A model generated the notes under the pieces. That model was not told the origin of the DNA and made no database searches. It was given only the letters and a program-made list of their open reading frames with translations. From the NCBI GenBank assembly GCA_947452315.1, contig CANGCX010000003.1, forward strand, positions 21,604-85,603: 64,000 nucleotides of DNA, written 5' to 3'. The position numbers were made by a program, and so were the translations under genes. The first letter of the stretch is position 1. Every line of letters begins with the position of its first letter. Positions 8,666 to 17,967 of the stretch are shown one piece after another. The stretch is from Opitutia bacterium (GTDB lineage Bacteria > Verrucomicrobiota > Verrucomicrobiia > Opitutales > Opitutaceae).

Positions 8666-9988
8666 ATGGTTACCCCGCATTCTTCTGGCGCCGCCGAGGC
8701 GCCCAAGCCTTGGTATTACCTTAGCCTCACCAAGCAGATCATGCTTGGCCTCGTGCTCGGTGTGTTGATCGGCGTGGTCCTCTCGGGGCTGACCCCAGCC
8801 TCGCGTGCGGTTTGGGATTCCTGGCTCATATTGGTGCGCGATATATTTCTACACCTGATTAAGGTCATGATCGCGCCGCTCGTCTTCGCCAGCGTCGTGC
8901 AAGGCATCGCCGGCACCGGCGACATGAAAAAAGTCGGCCGCATCGGCGCGAAGGCGTTGCTCTATTTTGAAATCGTGACCACCGCTGCGCTCGCCGTCGG
9001 GTTGTTGGTTGTAAACTTCGCCAAGCCCGGTGTGGGCTTGAAGCTCGCCGGTAGCGCGGCGGCTCTAGGATCAGCGGCACAAAATAAACCGCTCACTTTG
9101 ATTGAGACGATATTGCATTCGTTTCCAACGAGCTTAATCGACGCGATGGCTCGAAACGACGTGTTGCAAGTCGTGGTGTTTGCGGTGTTTTTCGCGATGG
9201 CGGTGATTGCCGCGGGCGAAGCGGGTAAACCGGTGTTGATCTGGTGCGACAGCGTCACGCAGGTCATGTTTAAGTTTGCCGGTATTATCATGAAATTCGC
9301 GCCGTTTGGTGTGGGTGCGGCGATCGCGGTCACGGTCAGCCATCAAGGAGTCGATGTGCTTTTTAATCTCGGTAAACTGGTCCTCACTCTCTACTTCGCG
9401 CTTGTGTTGTTTGTGGTCGTGATTTTCGGCGTGGTGGTTGCAATTGCGAAGGTTCCGTTGAAGGCATTTTTCCGCGCCGTGCGGGAGCCGTTTACGATCG
9501 CGTTTACTACTGCAAATAGCGAAGCGGCGTTGCCCAAGGCCTTTGATAACATGGAAAAACTCGGCGTACCTCGCGGCATCGTCGGTTTCGTTTTGCCAGC
9601 GGGTTATACGTTCAATCTTGATGGTTCCACGTTGCACTTGGCCGTGGCCTCGGTGTTCATCGCGCAGGTCGCCGAATCGACGACGGGTATCCACTTCGGT
9701 ATCGGCCAGCAAATCACGATGATGTTGACCTTGATGATCACCTCAAAGGGTGTGGCCGCAGTGCCGCGGGCCTCTATGGTGGTATTGATCGCAGCGCTTC
9801 AATCCTTCGGTCTGCCACTTGAAGGGGCTGCGATGATTCTTGGCGTAGACGCGCTTCTTGATATGGCACGCACATCTGTCAACGTGCTCGGTAACTGTCT
9901 GGCTAGCGTAGTGGTCGCCCGTTGGGAGGGTGAATTTGACGACAAGAAGGCGGCCGAAGGTTTCGGCGCGGCTGATTTCAAAGCCTGA
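8666..9988 (+). CDS. Dicarboxylate/amino acid:cation symporter (DAACS/SDF family)
   Basis: This 440-residue membrane protein fits the length of the GltP/DctA family, which imports acidic amino acids or C4-dicarboxylates with protons or sodium across the inner membrane. About eight hydrophobic segments are visible. Family signatures are present: GYTFNLDGSTLH around residue 313-324, matching the NLDG-type motif, and TSKGVAAVP around 358-366 in the re-entrant loop that contributes to the substrate site. The ATG at 8666 gives a short polar N-terminus of about 20 residues before the first helix. It is followed by a convergent gene, so it is probably monocistronic. The substrate (glutamate, aspartate, succinate or another) cannot be told from sequence alone. 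Confidence 0.93.
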   Translation: MVTPHSSGAAEAPKPWYYLSLTKQIMLGLVLGVLIGVVLSGLTPASRAVWDSWLILVRDIFLHLIKVMIAPLVFASVVQGIAGTGDMKKVGRIGAKALLYFEIVTTAALAVGLLVVNFAKPGVGLKLAGSAAALGSAAQNKPLTLIETILHSFPTSLIDAMARNDVLQVVVFAVFFAMAVIAAGEAGKPVLIWCDSVTQVMFKFAGIIMKFAPFGVGAAIAVTVSHQGVDVLFNLGKLVLTLYFALVLFVVVIFGVVVAIAKVPLKAFFRAVREPFTIAFTTANSEAALPKAFDNMEKLGVPRGIVGFVLPAGYTFNLDGSTLHLAVASVFIAQVAESTTGIHFGIGQQITMMLTLMITSKGVAAVPRASMVVLIAALQSFGLPLEGAAMILGVDALLDMARTSVNVLGNCLASVVVARWEGEFDDKKAAEGFGAADFKA

Positions 9989-10044
9989 TTTACTGCGACC
10001 TCGGCGCGGCCGCACGTCTGATTTACCGCGCGGCGGCGCGCGGT

Positions 10045-10686
10045 TTAGGCGTAGCGGTCTTCGGTCCAAGGATCGGCGCCGTTGGAGTAGCCGCGCACTT
10101 CCCAGAAGCCGAGTTTGTCCTCGGCGAGAAAGGTGATGCCCTTGATGAACTTGGCCCCTTTCCACGCGTAAAGTTTCGGCACAATCACGCGGGCCAAGCC
10201 GCCGTGTTCGCGCGCCAGTGGCGCGCCGTTAAACAACGTCGCGACGAGCACATCGTCGTCTAAACACGCTGCGAGGGGCAGATTTGTCGAGTAACCGTCG
10301 TAGCTCGTAAAATACACAAACTGCGCCTCGGGCTTCGGCTGTGCGAGTTCGTATAACGCCGTGAAAGCGACCCCGCCCCAGCGGCAGTCGTATTTGCTCC
10401 ATGTCGTGACGCAGTGGAAGTCGCTCACATCTTCCACCTGGGGTAGGGCGTGAAAAATTTCCCAGTTCAGTGTGACCGGTTTTTCCACCAGACCGTCGAG
10501 CGTTAGGGTCCAATCGGCGGTGGTGATCGCGGGCTGCACGCCGAGATCAAGCACCGGAAACGCGTCGGTAAGTTTCTGGCCGGGAGGCAGGCGGTCATGA
10601 GAGGGCACGGCGCGCGCTGTGACTCCGCGAGCCTTTTGTTTCTCAGCCCATTTTTGTTTCGCCTCGATGTAGCGTGCCTTGGACAT
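10045..10686 (-). CDS. Sulfite oxidase-like molybdopterin oxidoreductase
   Basis: This 213-residue protein contains only the molybdopterin-binding domain of the sulfite oxidase family. The conserved segment DFHCVTTWSKYD includes the expected molybdenum-ligating cysteine at residue 92, followed by the WGGV motif. There is no signal peptide or Tat motif, so unlike MsrP/YedY it appears cytoplasmic. It resembles the short sulfite oxidase-like proteins found in many bacteria, whose electron acceptor and substrate are uncertain. The C-terminal motif WEVRGYSNGADPW is typical of the group. No heme or membrane partner is encoded nearby, although the 175-residue membrane protein at 10728 lies immediately upstream on the same strand, 41 bp away. 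Confidence 0.88.
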   Translation of the reverse strand: MSKARYIEAKQKWAEKQKARGVTARAVPSHDRLPPGQKLTDAFPVLDLGVQPAITTADWTLTLDGLVEKPVTLNWEIFHALPQVEDVSDFHCVTTWSKYDCRWGGVAFTALYELAQPKPEAQFVYFTSYDGYSTNLPLAACLDDDVLVATLFNGAPLAREHGGLARVIVPKLYAWKGAKFIKGITFLAEDKLGFWEVRGYSNGADPWTEDRYA

Positions 10687-10727
10687 AGCGGAAAACGTGA
10701 TGCGCGCGTAAGGTTTCGCAAGTCTGT

Positions 10728-11255
10728 CTACGCGGCTTCAGTCTCATCGGCTTGATCCATCTCGAGTGCCGCTTCAATGGGCGCGCGCCGTCTATGATAA
10801 TAAAGGGCCATACCTCCCTGATAAAGAAAGGTGATTACACCAAAAATCGCGTTAGAGATATTCGCTACAATTCGAAGAAATTTATTTTCGTCTAATCCGG
10901 CGGCGGCAATCGTCTCGCGTTGCTCCGAGGACAGGACCATTCGCACAGATTCGAGGTCGAGGTGCTGCGAGCGATAGCCGACATAGGCCAGTACGATGAC
11001 GAGAAGATACAACTGACTCCCGATAAGCCACGAGACACCGCGCTTGTCGCCTTGGCTTAATAAGCCAACGCCGTGCAACTCCAATGCACCTGCTCCGGCC
11101 ACGAGCACACCGATGGCAGCGCCAGGGACGTCTTTGCTCGCCGCGCAGATCAGGCCGAAGACGCCTGCCACTACGAGTTCACTGATACCGTTGAAGCGGG
11201 CGAACCGCATCACACGGTATAAGGTCTCTTCGGGAAGCAAGGGCGGTGCACGCAT
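10728..11255 (-). CDS. Hypothetical multi-spanning membrane protein
   Basis: This 175-residue protein is not one I recognise. Four hydrophobic segments are visible, at about residues 25-45, 47-67, 77-95 and 128-150, with a polar loop before the fourth and a charged C-terminal tail rich in Glu and Asp. It shares a strand with the sulfite oxidase-like gene downstream and could form a two-gene unit with it, perhaps as a membrane partner, but nothing in it binds heme visibly. As drawn, its 5' end overlaps the annotated ATG of the divergent hrpA by 10 bp. One of the two starts is therefore likely internal. Confidence 0.7.
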   Translation of the reverse strand: MRAPPLLPEETLYRVMRFARFNGISELVVAGVFGLICAASKDVPGAAIGVLVAGAGALELHGVGLLSQGDKRGVSWLIGSQLYLLVIVLAYVGYRSQHLDLESVRMVLSSEQRETIAAAGLDENKFLRIVANISNAIFGVITFLYQGGMALYYHRRRAPIEAALEMDQADETEAA

Positions 11256-14200
11256 GGAGAGTTGTCATTCCCGCGCCGAGCCCGAATCTCAAGCCTCTTT
11301 CCTTGGCCACTACCGAATCACAACGTCCGTTTCCCTTCCGCATCGAGTTCCCGCCCGAACTTCCGATCAGCGCGCGCGCGGATGAAATCACCGCGGCCAT
11401 CGCCGAAAATCAGGTGGTGATTCTCGCCGGTGAAACAGGCTCCGGCAAGACGACGCAAATTCCGAAAATGTGCCTCGCTGCTGGCCGCGGCCAGCGTGGG
11501 CGTATCGCTTGCACGCAACCGCGTCGCGTCGCCGCGCTGTCGATCTCGCGACGTGTCGCTGAGGAATTGAACGTCGAATGGGGTCGCGAGGTCGGCTGTA
11601 AAATACGTTTCAATGACCAGACCACGCCGGCGACCGTAATCAAATTTCTCACCGACGGTATGTTGCTCGCCGAGGTTCAGGGTGATCCGTTGCTGCGCGA
11701 CTACGACACGGTCATCATCGACGAAGCCCACGAGCGCTCGCTCAACATCGATTTTCTCCTCGGCCATCTACGCACGCTGCGTTTCAAGCGGCCCGAGCTG
11801 AAAATCATCATCACCTCCGCGACGATCGACACCGAAGCATTTAGCGCGGCCTTCGACGGCGCGCCCATCATCAAGGTCGAAGGTCGCACGTATCCGGTCG
11901 AAGTCATCTACGCGCCGCTCGACGGATTCGGCTCCGATTACGACGAAAACGACGAGAACGAAGAAAAATCCGACGCTGCCGCCGTCGCCTCCGCCAAGGC
12001 TGAGGCACTGCACTACATCGATGGCGCCGTCGAAGCCGTGGAACGTATCGCGCACGAAAGCGAGCGCGGCGACGTGTTGGTGTTTTTGCCGAGCGAGCGC
12101 GACATCCGCGAAGTCGGCGATCTGCTCGAAGGCCGGCGCTTGCGCGACTGCGAGATCGTGCCGCTCTTCGGCCGGCTCTCCAACGTCGAACAACAGCGCG
12201 TCTTCGCTCCGACGCAGCGCCGCAAAGTCGTGCTCGCGACTAATATCGCCGAAACATCACTCACGATCCCCGGTATCCGTTTTGTGGTCGATACCGGACT
12301 GGCGCGGGTGAGCCGCTACACGGCCGCGGCGCGTACGCGGCGTTTGCCCATCGAGCCGATTTCCCAGTCCAGCGCCGATCAACGCAAAGGCCGCAGCGGC
12401 CGTGTCGCCGAGGGCGTGTGTATTCGGCTGTACTCGGAAAAAGATTTTCTCGAGCGCCCGCGCTTTACCGAACCGGAAATTCGGCGCGCGAATCTGGCAG
12501 ACGTCATTTTACGGCTGAAGGCTTTTGGACTAGGCGACATCGAACGCTTTCCCTTTATTAACCCGCCGGCGCCGAAAGCGATTCGCTCGGGTTACGTGCT
12601 ACTCGAGGAAATTGGCGCGTTGGCCACGGAAGAAACCGGGGACCTCGTGCGACCGCTGACGCCCGTTGGGCGCGAACTCGCGCGGTTGCCGGTCGACCCA
12701 ACCGTCGGGCGCATGATCTTACAGGCGCGCACGGAAAAAGCGCTGCGCGAAGTCCTCGTCATCGCCGCCGGCCTGAGCATCCAAGACCCGCGCGACCGGC
12801 CGATGGATAAACAGCAAGCTGCCGATGCCGCGCACCGGCGCTTTGCGCATCCGGATTCAGATTTTCTTACGCTCCTAAATATCTGGGAGGCGTTTCATGA
12901 TGAGTTTGAGCGGCTGACGCAGGCGAAGCTGCGGCGGTTTTGCCGCGATCATTTTTTGAGTTACACGCGCTTGCGCGAGTGGCGCGACGTGCACGCGCAA
13001 TTGCTCGATACCTTGCGTGAGCGGGAGGCGTTTCGGATGTCTTCAATTTACGACGGCACCCGCGAACACGCGGAGCGAAATCCGGATCAGCCTTTAGCGT
13101 TTGGCACGCCCGGATATCGGGCGATTCACCGCAGTATTCTCTCCGGCTTGCTTGGCAACATCGCGCAACTCGACGAGGACAACGGCGGATATAAAGCCAC
13201 CAACGATCGGCGCGTGGGCCTGTTTCCTGGCTCGGTTCTGTTTCGGCGCGAAGAGCCCAAGCGCGGTAAACCCGATCCCGCTGCTTCGCCTAAAAAAAGC
13301 CCGAAGACCCCCCGCTGGATTATGGCAGCGGAGATGATGGAGACGACGCGTCTGTACGCGCGCACCTGCGCGCGTCTCGATCCGTTGTGGGCGCTTGATC
13401 TCGGCGCCCATGTCGTGCGTGTGGCGCACAGCGAGCCATTTTGGAACGAGGAGGCGGGGCGCGTAATGGTGAAACAACGCACGCGCCTCTACGGCCTTGA
13501 ACTCGAAAGTCGCGCCGTGGGCTATGGAAAAATTAATCCCGTGCATGCTACGGAAATTTTTATCCGCGAAGCGCTTGTAAATGACACCGTTGTTTTTCCG
13601 CTCGATTGTCTGCTGCATAACCGCGCAGTGCGGGCGAAAATTGAAAACGCGCTTACGCGCACACGCGACACGGGTTACCTCAATCTCGATGAAGCGATTT
13701 ATCGTTTCTACGCAGCGCGTCTTATCCCGGAGGAAAATCCGCAGCACATTTCCTCGGTCGCGGAGTTGGTCGATCTCGTTCGAGAACATCGTGGTTCGGA
13801 TCCTGATTTCCTCATGCTTGAGCCCGAGGATTTACGCGACCCTGAGACGTTGCAGCACGACGCAGTGGCGTTTCCTGAGGCGCTGCCTTTGGCGAATTCA
13901 GCCTTGCCCCTCGCGTACTCTTATAAACCTGGGCAGGCAGATGACGGTGTGACACTCGACGTGAACGTCCGTGATGCTGCGACGCTCACAAAGGCCGTGC
14001 TCGATTGGGCGGTACCCGGACATCTTGAGGCTAAGGTGGAGCATTACTTGCGTGCTCTGCCGAAGGAATTGCGTCGTGCATTTGTGCCGTTGAATGAGAG
14101 CGCAAAAAAATTTGTGGGCTGGGTCGTAGCGCGTGACCGACTCACGGACCGCCGCGAGACGTTGACCGAGGCCTTGGCGGCAGAGTTGCGCGAACGTTTT

Positions 14201-15391
14201 CGGCTCGGTGTGCAGGCAAAAATTTGGGACGACAAACCGTTGCCTGATCATTTACGCGTCCGCGTGCGCGTCGTGAATGATAATGGCGTCGAGCTCTGCG
14301 CGAGCCGCGAGCTGGGGGAGATCCACACGGCGCTGCAGTTGCGCGTCCGCGAAGCGACGGTCGCCGTGGCGAAGGCCGAGCCCGAAGTGTGGCGCCGCGC
14401 CCGCGCTCAGTGGGAAAAATCGCCGCAGACGACCTGGACCTTTGGTGATATCCCGGCCCGCGTGCGCGTCAGTGAGCAGGCGGGCGTGCCCGTCGAAGCG
14501 TTTCCGGCACTCGTGGTGGAAAATGACGGCGTGGCGTTGCGGCTCGCGCGCTCGCCGGAAGAAGCACAGAAGGCGACGGCGCGAGGAATTTTTGCGTTAT
14601 TGGAATCTAACGTTCGCTACGAATTGGGCTGGCTGGAGCGCGACTTAAAGGCGCTGCGCGAGCTCGGTGCTTTGTTGGCGACGCTGGTGCCTCTGGCGGA
14701 TTTACAAGTGCACGCGCTGGTTTCGATTCGGACGTGGGTTTGCGATGCGAAACGCGTGAATGCGCTTACGACGAACGCGTTTGGCGCGGCGGTAGATCGG
14801 GCGAAAGCAGATCTGCGTGGGCTGGTGCCGCGGTATGTCGAGCAGTTGCGGGAGATTCTGACGTTGCGACTTTCGCTCGAAGTGCACGCTACACCGTACG
14901 CTGGATTGGCGGGTGATTTGGCGGCGTTGTTGCCTGCGGATTTTGTCCGGGCGACGCCGTATGCGCAGCTCGCACATTTCCCGCGTTATCTCAAAGCCAT
15001 GAAGCAACGCGCGGATCGTTGGCGGCAAAATCAGGTTAAGGATACCGAGCGCGCGCGCCAGTTGGCGCCTTACGTAGCCGCGGCGGTGAAGCTGAGAGAC
15101 CGTGAGGACGGCGTAGCGTTTCGGTGGTGGTTGGAAGAATTTCGTGTGAGCCTTTTTGCGCAGGAACTGGGGACGGCGGAGCCGGTTTCGGCGGTAAAAT
15201 TGGATCGATGGCTGGCCAGTTTTGGAAAAACGGGCGGTGTGGAAACGAAGTCCGAGGTGCCGCCTAAACCAGTGGCGGCAAAACCCCCTGCGTCTGCGCC
15301 GGTTGCGCCGTTGGCGACAGTAAAAATGCCGGACAAAAAAAGCGGTCCACTCAAAAATTTCGGCGCGTTGGATAAATTCATCCAACGTTAG
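11246..15391 (+). CDS. hrpA: ATP-dependent RNA helicase HrpA
   Basis: This 1381-residue DEAH-box helicase is close to E. coli HrpA in length (about 1300). Motifs appear in order: Walker A GETGSGKTT (residues 62-70), DEAH at 159-162, SAT in motif III, TNIAETSLTIPG in motif V and QRKGRSGR in motif VI near 378. They are followed by helicase-associated and oligonucleotide-binding regions and the long DUF3418-type C-terminus. An acidic insertion lies near residues 231-246. HrpA acts on mRNA and in bacterial ribosome rescue in the cytoplasm. The first 20 residues look unlike a conserved start and overlap the divergent gene; an in-frame TTG at 11303 is a possible alternative start. The C-terminal linker is rich in Pro and Ala. 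Confidence 0.93.
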   Translation: MHAWRVVIPAPSPNLKPLSLATTESQRPFPFRIEFPPELPISARADEITAAIAENQVVILAGETGSGKTTQIPKMCLAAGRGQRGRIACTQPRRVAALSISRRVAEELNVEWGREVGCKIRFNDQTTPATVIKFLTDGMLLAEVQGDPLLRDYDTVIIDEAHERSLNIDFLLGHLRTLRFKRPELKIIITSATIDTEAFSAAFDGAPIIKVEGRTYPVEVIYAPLDGFGSDYDENDENEEKSDAAAVASAKAEALHYIDGAVEAVERIAHESERGDVLVFLPSERDIREVGDLLEGRRLRDCEIVPLFGRLSNVEQQRVFAPTQRRKVVLATNIAETSLTIPGIRFVVDTGLARVSRYTAAARTRRLPIEPISQSSADQRKGRSGRVAEGVCIRLYSEKDFLERPRFTEPEIRRANLADVILRLKAFGLGDIERFPFINPPAPKAIRSGYVLLEEIGALATEETGDLVRPLTPVGRELARLPVDPTVGRMILQARTEKALREVLVIAAGLSIQDPRDRPMDKQQAADAAHRRFAHPDSDFLTLLNIWEAFHDEFERLTQAKLRRFCRDHFLSYTRLREWRDVHAQLLDTLREREAFRMSSIYDGTREHAERNPDQPLAFGTPGYRAIHRSILSGLLGNIAQLDEDNGGYKATNDRRVGLFPGSVLFRREEPKRGKPDPAASPKKSPKTPRWIMAAEMMETTRLYARTCARLDPLWALDLGAHVVRVAHSEPFWNEEAGRVMVKQRTRLYGLELESRAVGYGKINPVHATEIFIREALVNDTVVFPLDCLLHNRAVRAKIENALTRTRDTGYLNLDEAIYRFYAARLIPEENPQHISSVAELVDLVREHRGSDPDFLMLEPEDLRDPETLQHDAVAFPEALPLANSALPLAYSYKPGQADDGVTLDVNVRDAATLTKAVLDWAVPGHLEAKVEHYLRALPKELRRAFVPLNESAKKFVGWVVARDRLTDRRETLTEALAAELRERFRLGVQAKIWDDKPLPDHLRVRVRVVNDNGVELCASRELGEIHTALQLRVREATVAVAKAEPEVWRRARAQWEKSPQTTWTFGDIPARVRVSEQAGVPVEAFPALVVENDGVALRLARSPEEAQKATARGIFALLESNVRYELGWLERDLKALRELGALLATLVPLADLQVHALVSIRTWVCDAKRVNALTTNAFGAAVDRAKADLRGLVPRYVEQLREILTLRLSLEVHATPYAGLAGDLAALLPADFVRATPYAQLAHFPRYLKAMKQRADRWRQNQVKDTERARQLAPYVAAAVKLRDREDGVAFRWWLEEFRVSLFAQELGTAEPVSAVKLDRWLASFGKTGGVETKSEVPPKPVAAKPPASAPVAPLATVKMPDKKSGPLKNFGALDKFIQR

Positions 15392-15450
15392 CATCCCGAC
15401 GTTGCGATTTTCCCCCAGCTTAGTTTAATTTAGCACGATTTCCCCGCTAG

Positions 15451-17940
15451 ATGTTTCAACCCTTTTCCTCCCCGCTTCGCGCTCCTGTCGCCATTTTGTT
15501 CTGCACTCTGAGTCTCTCCAATCCTTTAGCCGCCGCTGAGCCGGTGCAGTTCGCGCGGGACATCCAGCCGATTTTTGAAGCGAGCTGCGTGCAATGCCAC
15601 GCGCGCGGTAAAGAAAAGGGCGGCTTCAGCTTGGAAACACGGGCTGATTTTCTTGATGGCGGTGAAAATGGAATTGCGGCGGTGGTGGGCCATAGCGCGG
15701 AAAGTCCGGTGATGAAACTCATTACGAGTTTGGATGCGGAGACGGTGATGCCGAAGAAGGGTAAAAAACTTACACCGCAACAGGTGGCTACTTTTCGCGC
15801 TTGGATAGATCAAGGCATGGTGTGGCCGCAGGAAATTACGTTCTCCAAACACGAGCCGGCGAATCTGAGGCCGCGGGAGTTGGCGAGTTTGGCGGTGCCG
15901 GCTGCGGCGGCAAATCCCGTGGATGGTTTTGTCGGGACGCTTATGGCGCAACAGGGCATGAAATGGCCGCAGCTAGTCGATGATCGATCCTATGCGCGGC
16001 GCGTGTGGCTGGATACGATAGGGGTCTTGCCGCCGCCTGCGGAATTAGAGGCATTTGTCACGGATAGGACTGCGGGCAAACGCGAACATCTCGTGGCGCG
16101 GCTTCTCGAAAATCGTCAGGCTTACGCGGAGCATTGGCTGACGTTTTGGAATGACCTTCTGCGCAATGATTACAAGGGCACCGGCTACATCGACGGTGGG
16201 CGTAAGCCGATCACCTCCTGGCTTTATACGGCGCTCGCCCGAAATATGCCGTACGACCAATTCGTCGCCCAGCTCATTAATCCCGGCGCCGAAGCCGAGG
16301 GCTTTACCAACGGCATTCTTTGGCGTGGCGCGGTTAACGCTAGCATGGTCCCGCCGATGCAGGCGGCACAGGGCATCGCGCAGGTGTTTCTTGGAGTGAA
16401 TCTCAAATGCGCTTCCTGCCACGATAGTTTTATTAACGAATACACCCTTAAGGACGCTTATGGGCTCGCGAGTGTTTACGCGGACGGACCACTCGAAATT
16501 GCCGAGTGCGATAAACCCACGGGCCACATCGGACAGGTCAAATTTTTGTACGGTGAACTTGGGTTGATCGACGGCAAATCGGACCCAGCAACGCGCAAAC
16601 GACAACTCGCTGACATCATCACCGGTCGCTCGAATGGTCGCTTGCCTCGAACGATCGTGAACCGCCTTTGGCAACGTTTTATGGGCTACGGTCTCGTCGA
16701 GCCCGTCGATGAAATGGATAAACCTGCGTGGTCGCCCGAGCTCATGGATTGGCTCGCGGAGGATCTCGTGGCGCATGGCTACGATCTTAAGCACACCATC
16801 ACGCGCATTCTTACTTCGCGCGCCTATCAACTGCCGGTGGTCAACGTCGGCGAGACAGAGGAGCATTACGTGTTTCGCGGTCCCGGCGTGCGTCGCCTAA
16901 GCGCCGAACAATTTTCTGATGCACTAATGACGATCAGTGGTACAGAGCATGCCTCCAAAGCCGATGCGCGGTTGAATCGTGAAATCGCTTTGAAGGAATT
17001 AGCCTCAGTAACTTTACCGCTCCAGCCCAAGTGGATATGGACTAATAATTACGCAGCCACCAAGACTAAGCCGGCGGCAGTGGTGTTCAAACGCGAAGTG
17101 ACGCTTGCGACGCTCCCAACAGAGGCGTTTATCGCGATCGCCGCTGATAACAGTTATACGATCACGATCAACGGCCAAGCTTACGGGGCCTCCTCGAAAC
17201 GCACAAGCGCTGGGCCGGACCTGATCGATATGCGGGGAAAGTTTAAAGTGGGTGTGAATACGCTGAGTATCATGGCGATCAATCTCACGCCTGAAGGCGC
17301 CACACCGATTCCGCCCGCCGTCGTCGGGCCCAACGGCAAAGCCTTACCTTTTGATCCTAAAGCGCCTCAACTGGAATTTCCTGCTGAGGCTAACACTACC
17401 GCGGGGCTCATCCTTTACGCACGTGTGCGTTCGGAGGGCCAAGTCATGGATTTTGTCTCTGATGCGACGTGGACCACTGATGTGGGGCCGGTTTTTGAAC
17501 TCGGCGGTGTGGACCTTGCACCTTGGAAACTTGGGGCTAGTTTTATGGAGCTCGCGGCGGCTAAGCCGGAAAAGCTACCCGTGTTGCGTGCCTCATTGTT
17601 GGCGGCGGATCCATTGATGTCGGCGCTGGGTCGGCCCAACCGCGAGCAAGTTATGACCGTGCGCCAAGGTACGGCGACGACGTTGCAAGCGCTTGAGTTG
17701 ACCAATGGCGCAACACTCGCTGCTGCTTTGAAAATGGGCGCGGAGAAAATCATAACGATCGGGCCTAAAAACTCAGCTCAGTTAGCGACGTCGCTTTATC
17801 GCCAAGCTCTCAGCAGAGACCCAACAACGGTCGAACTCGCGTTCGCTACGCAGCTCTTGGGTTCGCCGGTTCAGGCCGAAGGCGTGGAGGATCTGCTTTG
17901 GGTGCTGGCGATGTTACCTGAATTTCAACTGATCTACTGA
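15451..17940 (+). CDS. PSD1/planctomycete cytochrome C protein with inserted beta-rich domain
   Basis: This is an 829-residue exported protein. It has a signal peptide of about 29 residues, a PSCyt1 domain with heme motif CVQCH at 46-50, DUF1549 at about 150-345 with a second motif CASCHD near 323, and DUF1553 from about 395 onward. DUF1553 is interrupted around residues 524-687 by a beta-rich segment beginning PKWIWTNNYAA and containing ADNSYTITINGQ. This resembles the galactose-binding-like modules of glycosidases such as alpha-L-rhamnosidase N-terminal domains. The usual CHDHKFDP after the second motif is replaced here by a CHDSFINEYTL sequence, as in a recognised sub-branch of the family. 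It is followed after 27 bp by its DUF1501 partner. Confidence 0.88.
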   Translation: MFQPFSSPLRAPVAILFCTLSLSNPLAAAEPVQFARDIQPIFEASCVQCHARGKEKGGFSLETRADFLDGGENGIAAVVGHSAESPVMKLITSLDAETVMPKKGKKLTPQQVATFRAWIDQGMVWPQEITFSKHEPANLRPRELASLAVPAAAANPVDGFVGTLMAQQGMKWPQLVDDRSYARRVWLDTIGVLPPPAELEAFVTDRTAGKREHLVARLLENRQAYAEHWLTFWNDLLRNDYKGTGYIDGGRKPITSWLYTALARNMPYDQFVAQLINPGAEAEGFTNGILWRGAVNASMVPPMQAAQGIAQVFLGVNLKCASCHDSFINEYTLKDAYGLASVYADGPLEIAECDKPTGHIGQVKFLYGELGLIDGKSDPATRKRQLADIITGRSNGRLPRTIVNRLWQRFMGYGLVEPVDEMDKPAWSPELMDWLAEDLVAHGYDLKHTITRILTSRAYQLPVVNVGETEEHYVFRGPGVRRLSAEQFSDALMTISGTEHASKADARLNREIALKELASVTLPLQPKWIWTNNYAATKTKPAAVVFKREVTLATLPTEAFIAIAADNSYTITINGQAYGASSKRTSAGPDLIDMRGKFKVGVNTLSIMAINLTPEGATPIPPAVVGPNGKALPFDPKAPQLEFPAEANTTAGLILYARVRSEGQVMDFVSDATWTTDVGPVFELGGVDLAPWKLGASFMELAAAKPEKLPVLRASLLAADPLMSALGRPNREQVMTVRQGTATTLQALELTNGATLAAALKMGAEKIITIGPKNSAQLATSLYRQALSRDPTTVELAFATQLLGSPVQAEGVEDLLWVLAMLPEFQLIY

Positions 17941-17967
17941 GTTCCTATTTCACCTGCTTGCCCTAAC

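Noticed and set aside
10025..10044. GC hairpin between the symporter and sulfite oxidase-like genes
   Set aside because: The 7-bp stem is perfect but no T run follows on either strand, so I cannot support a terminator call.
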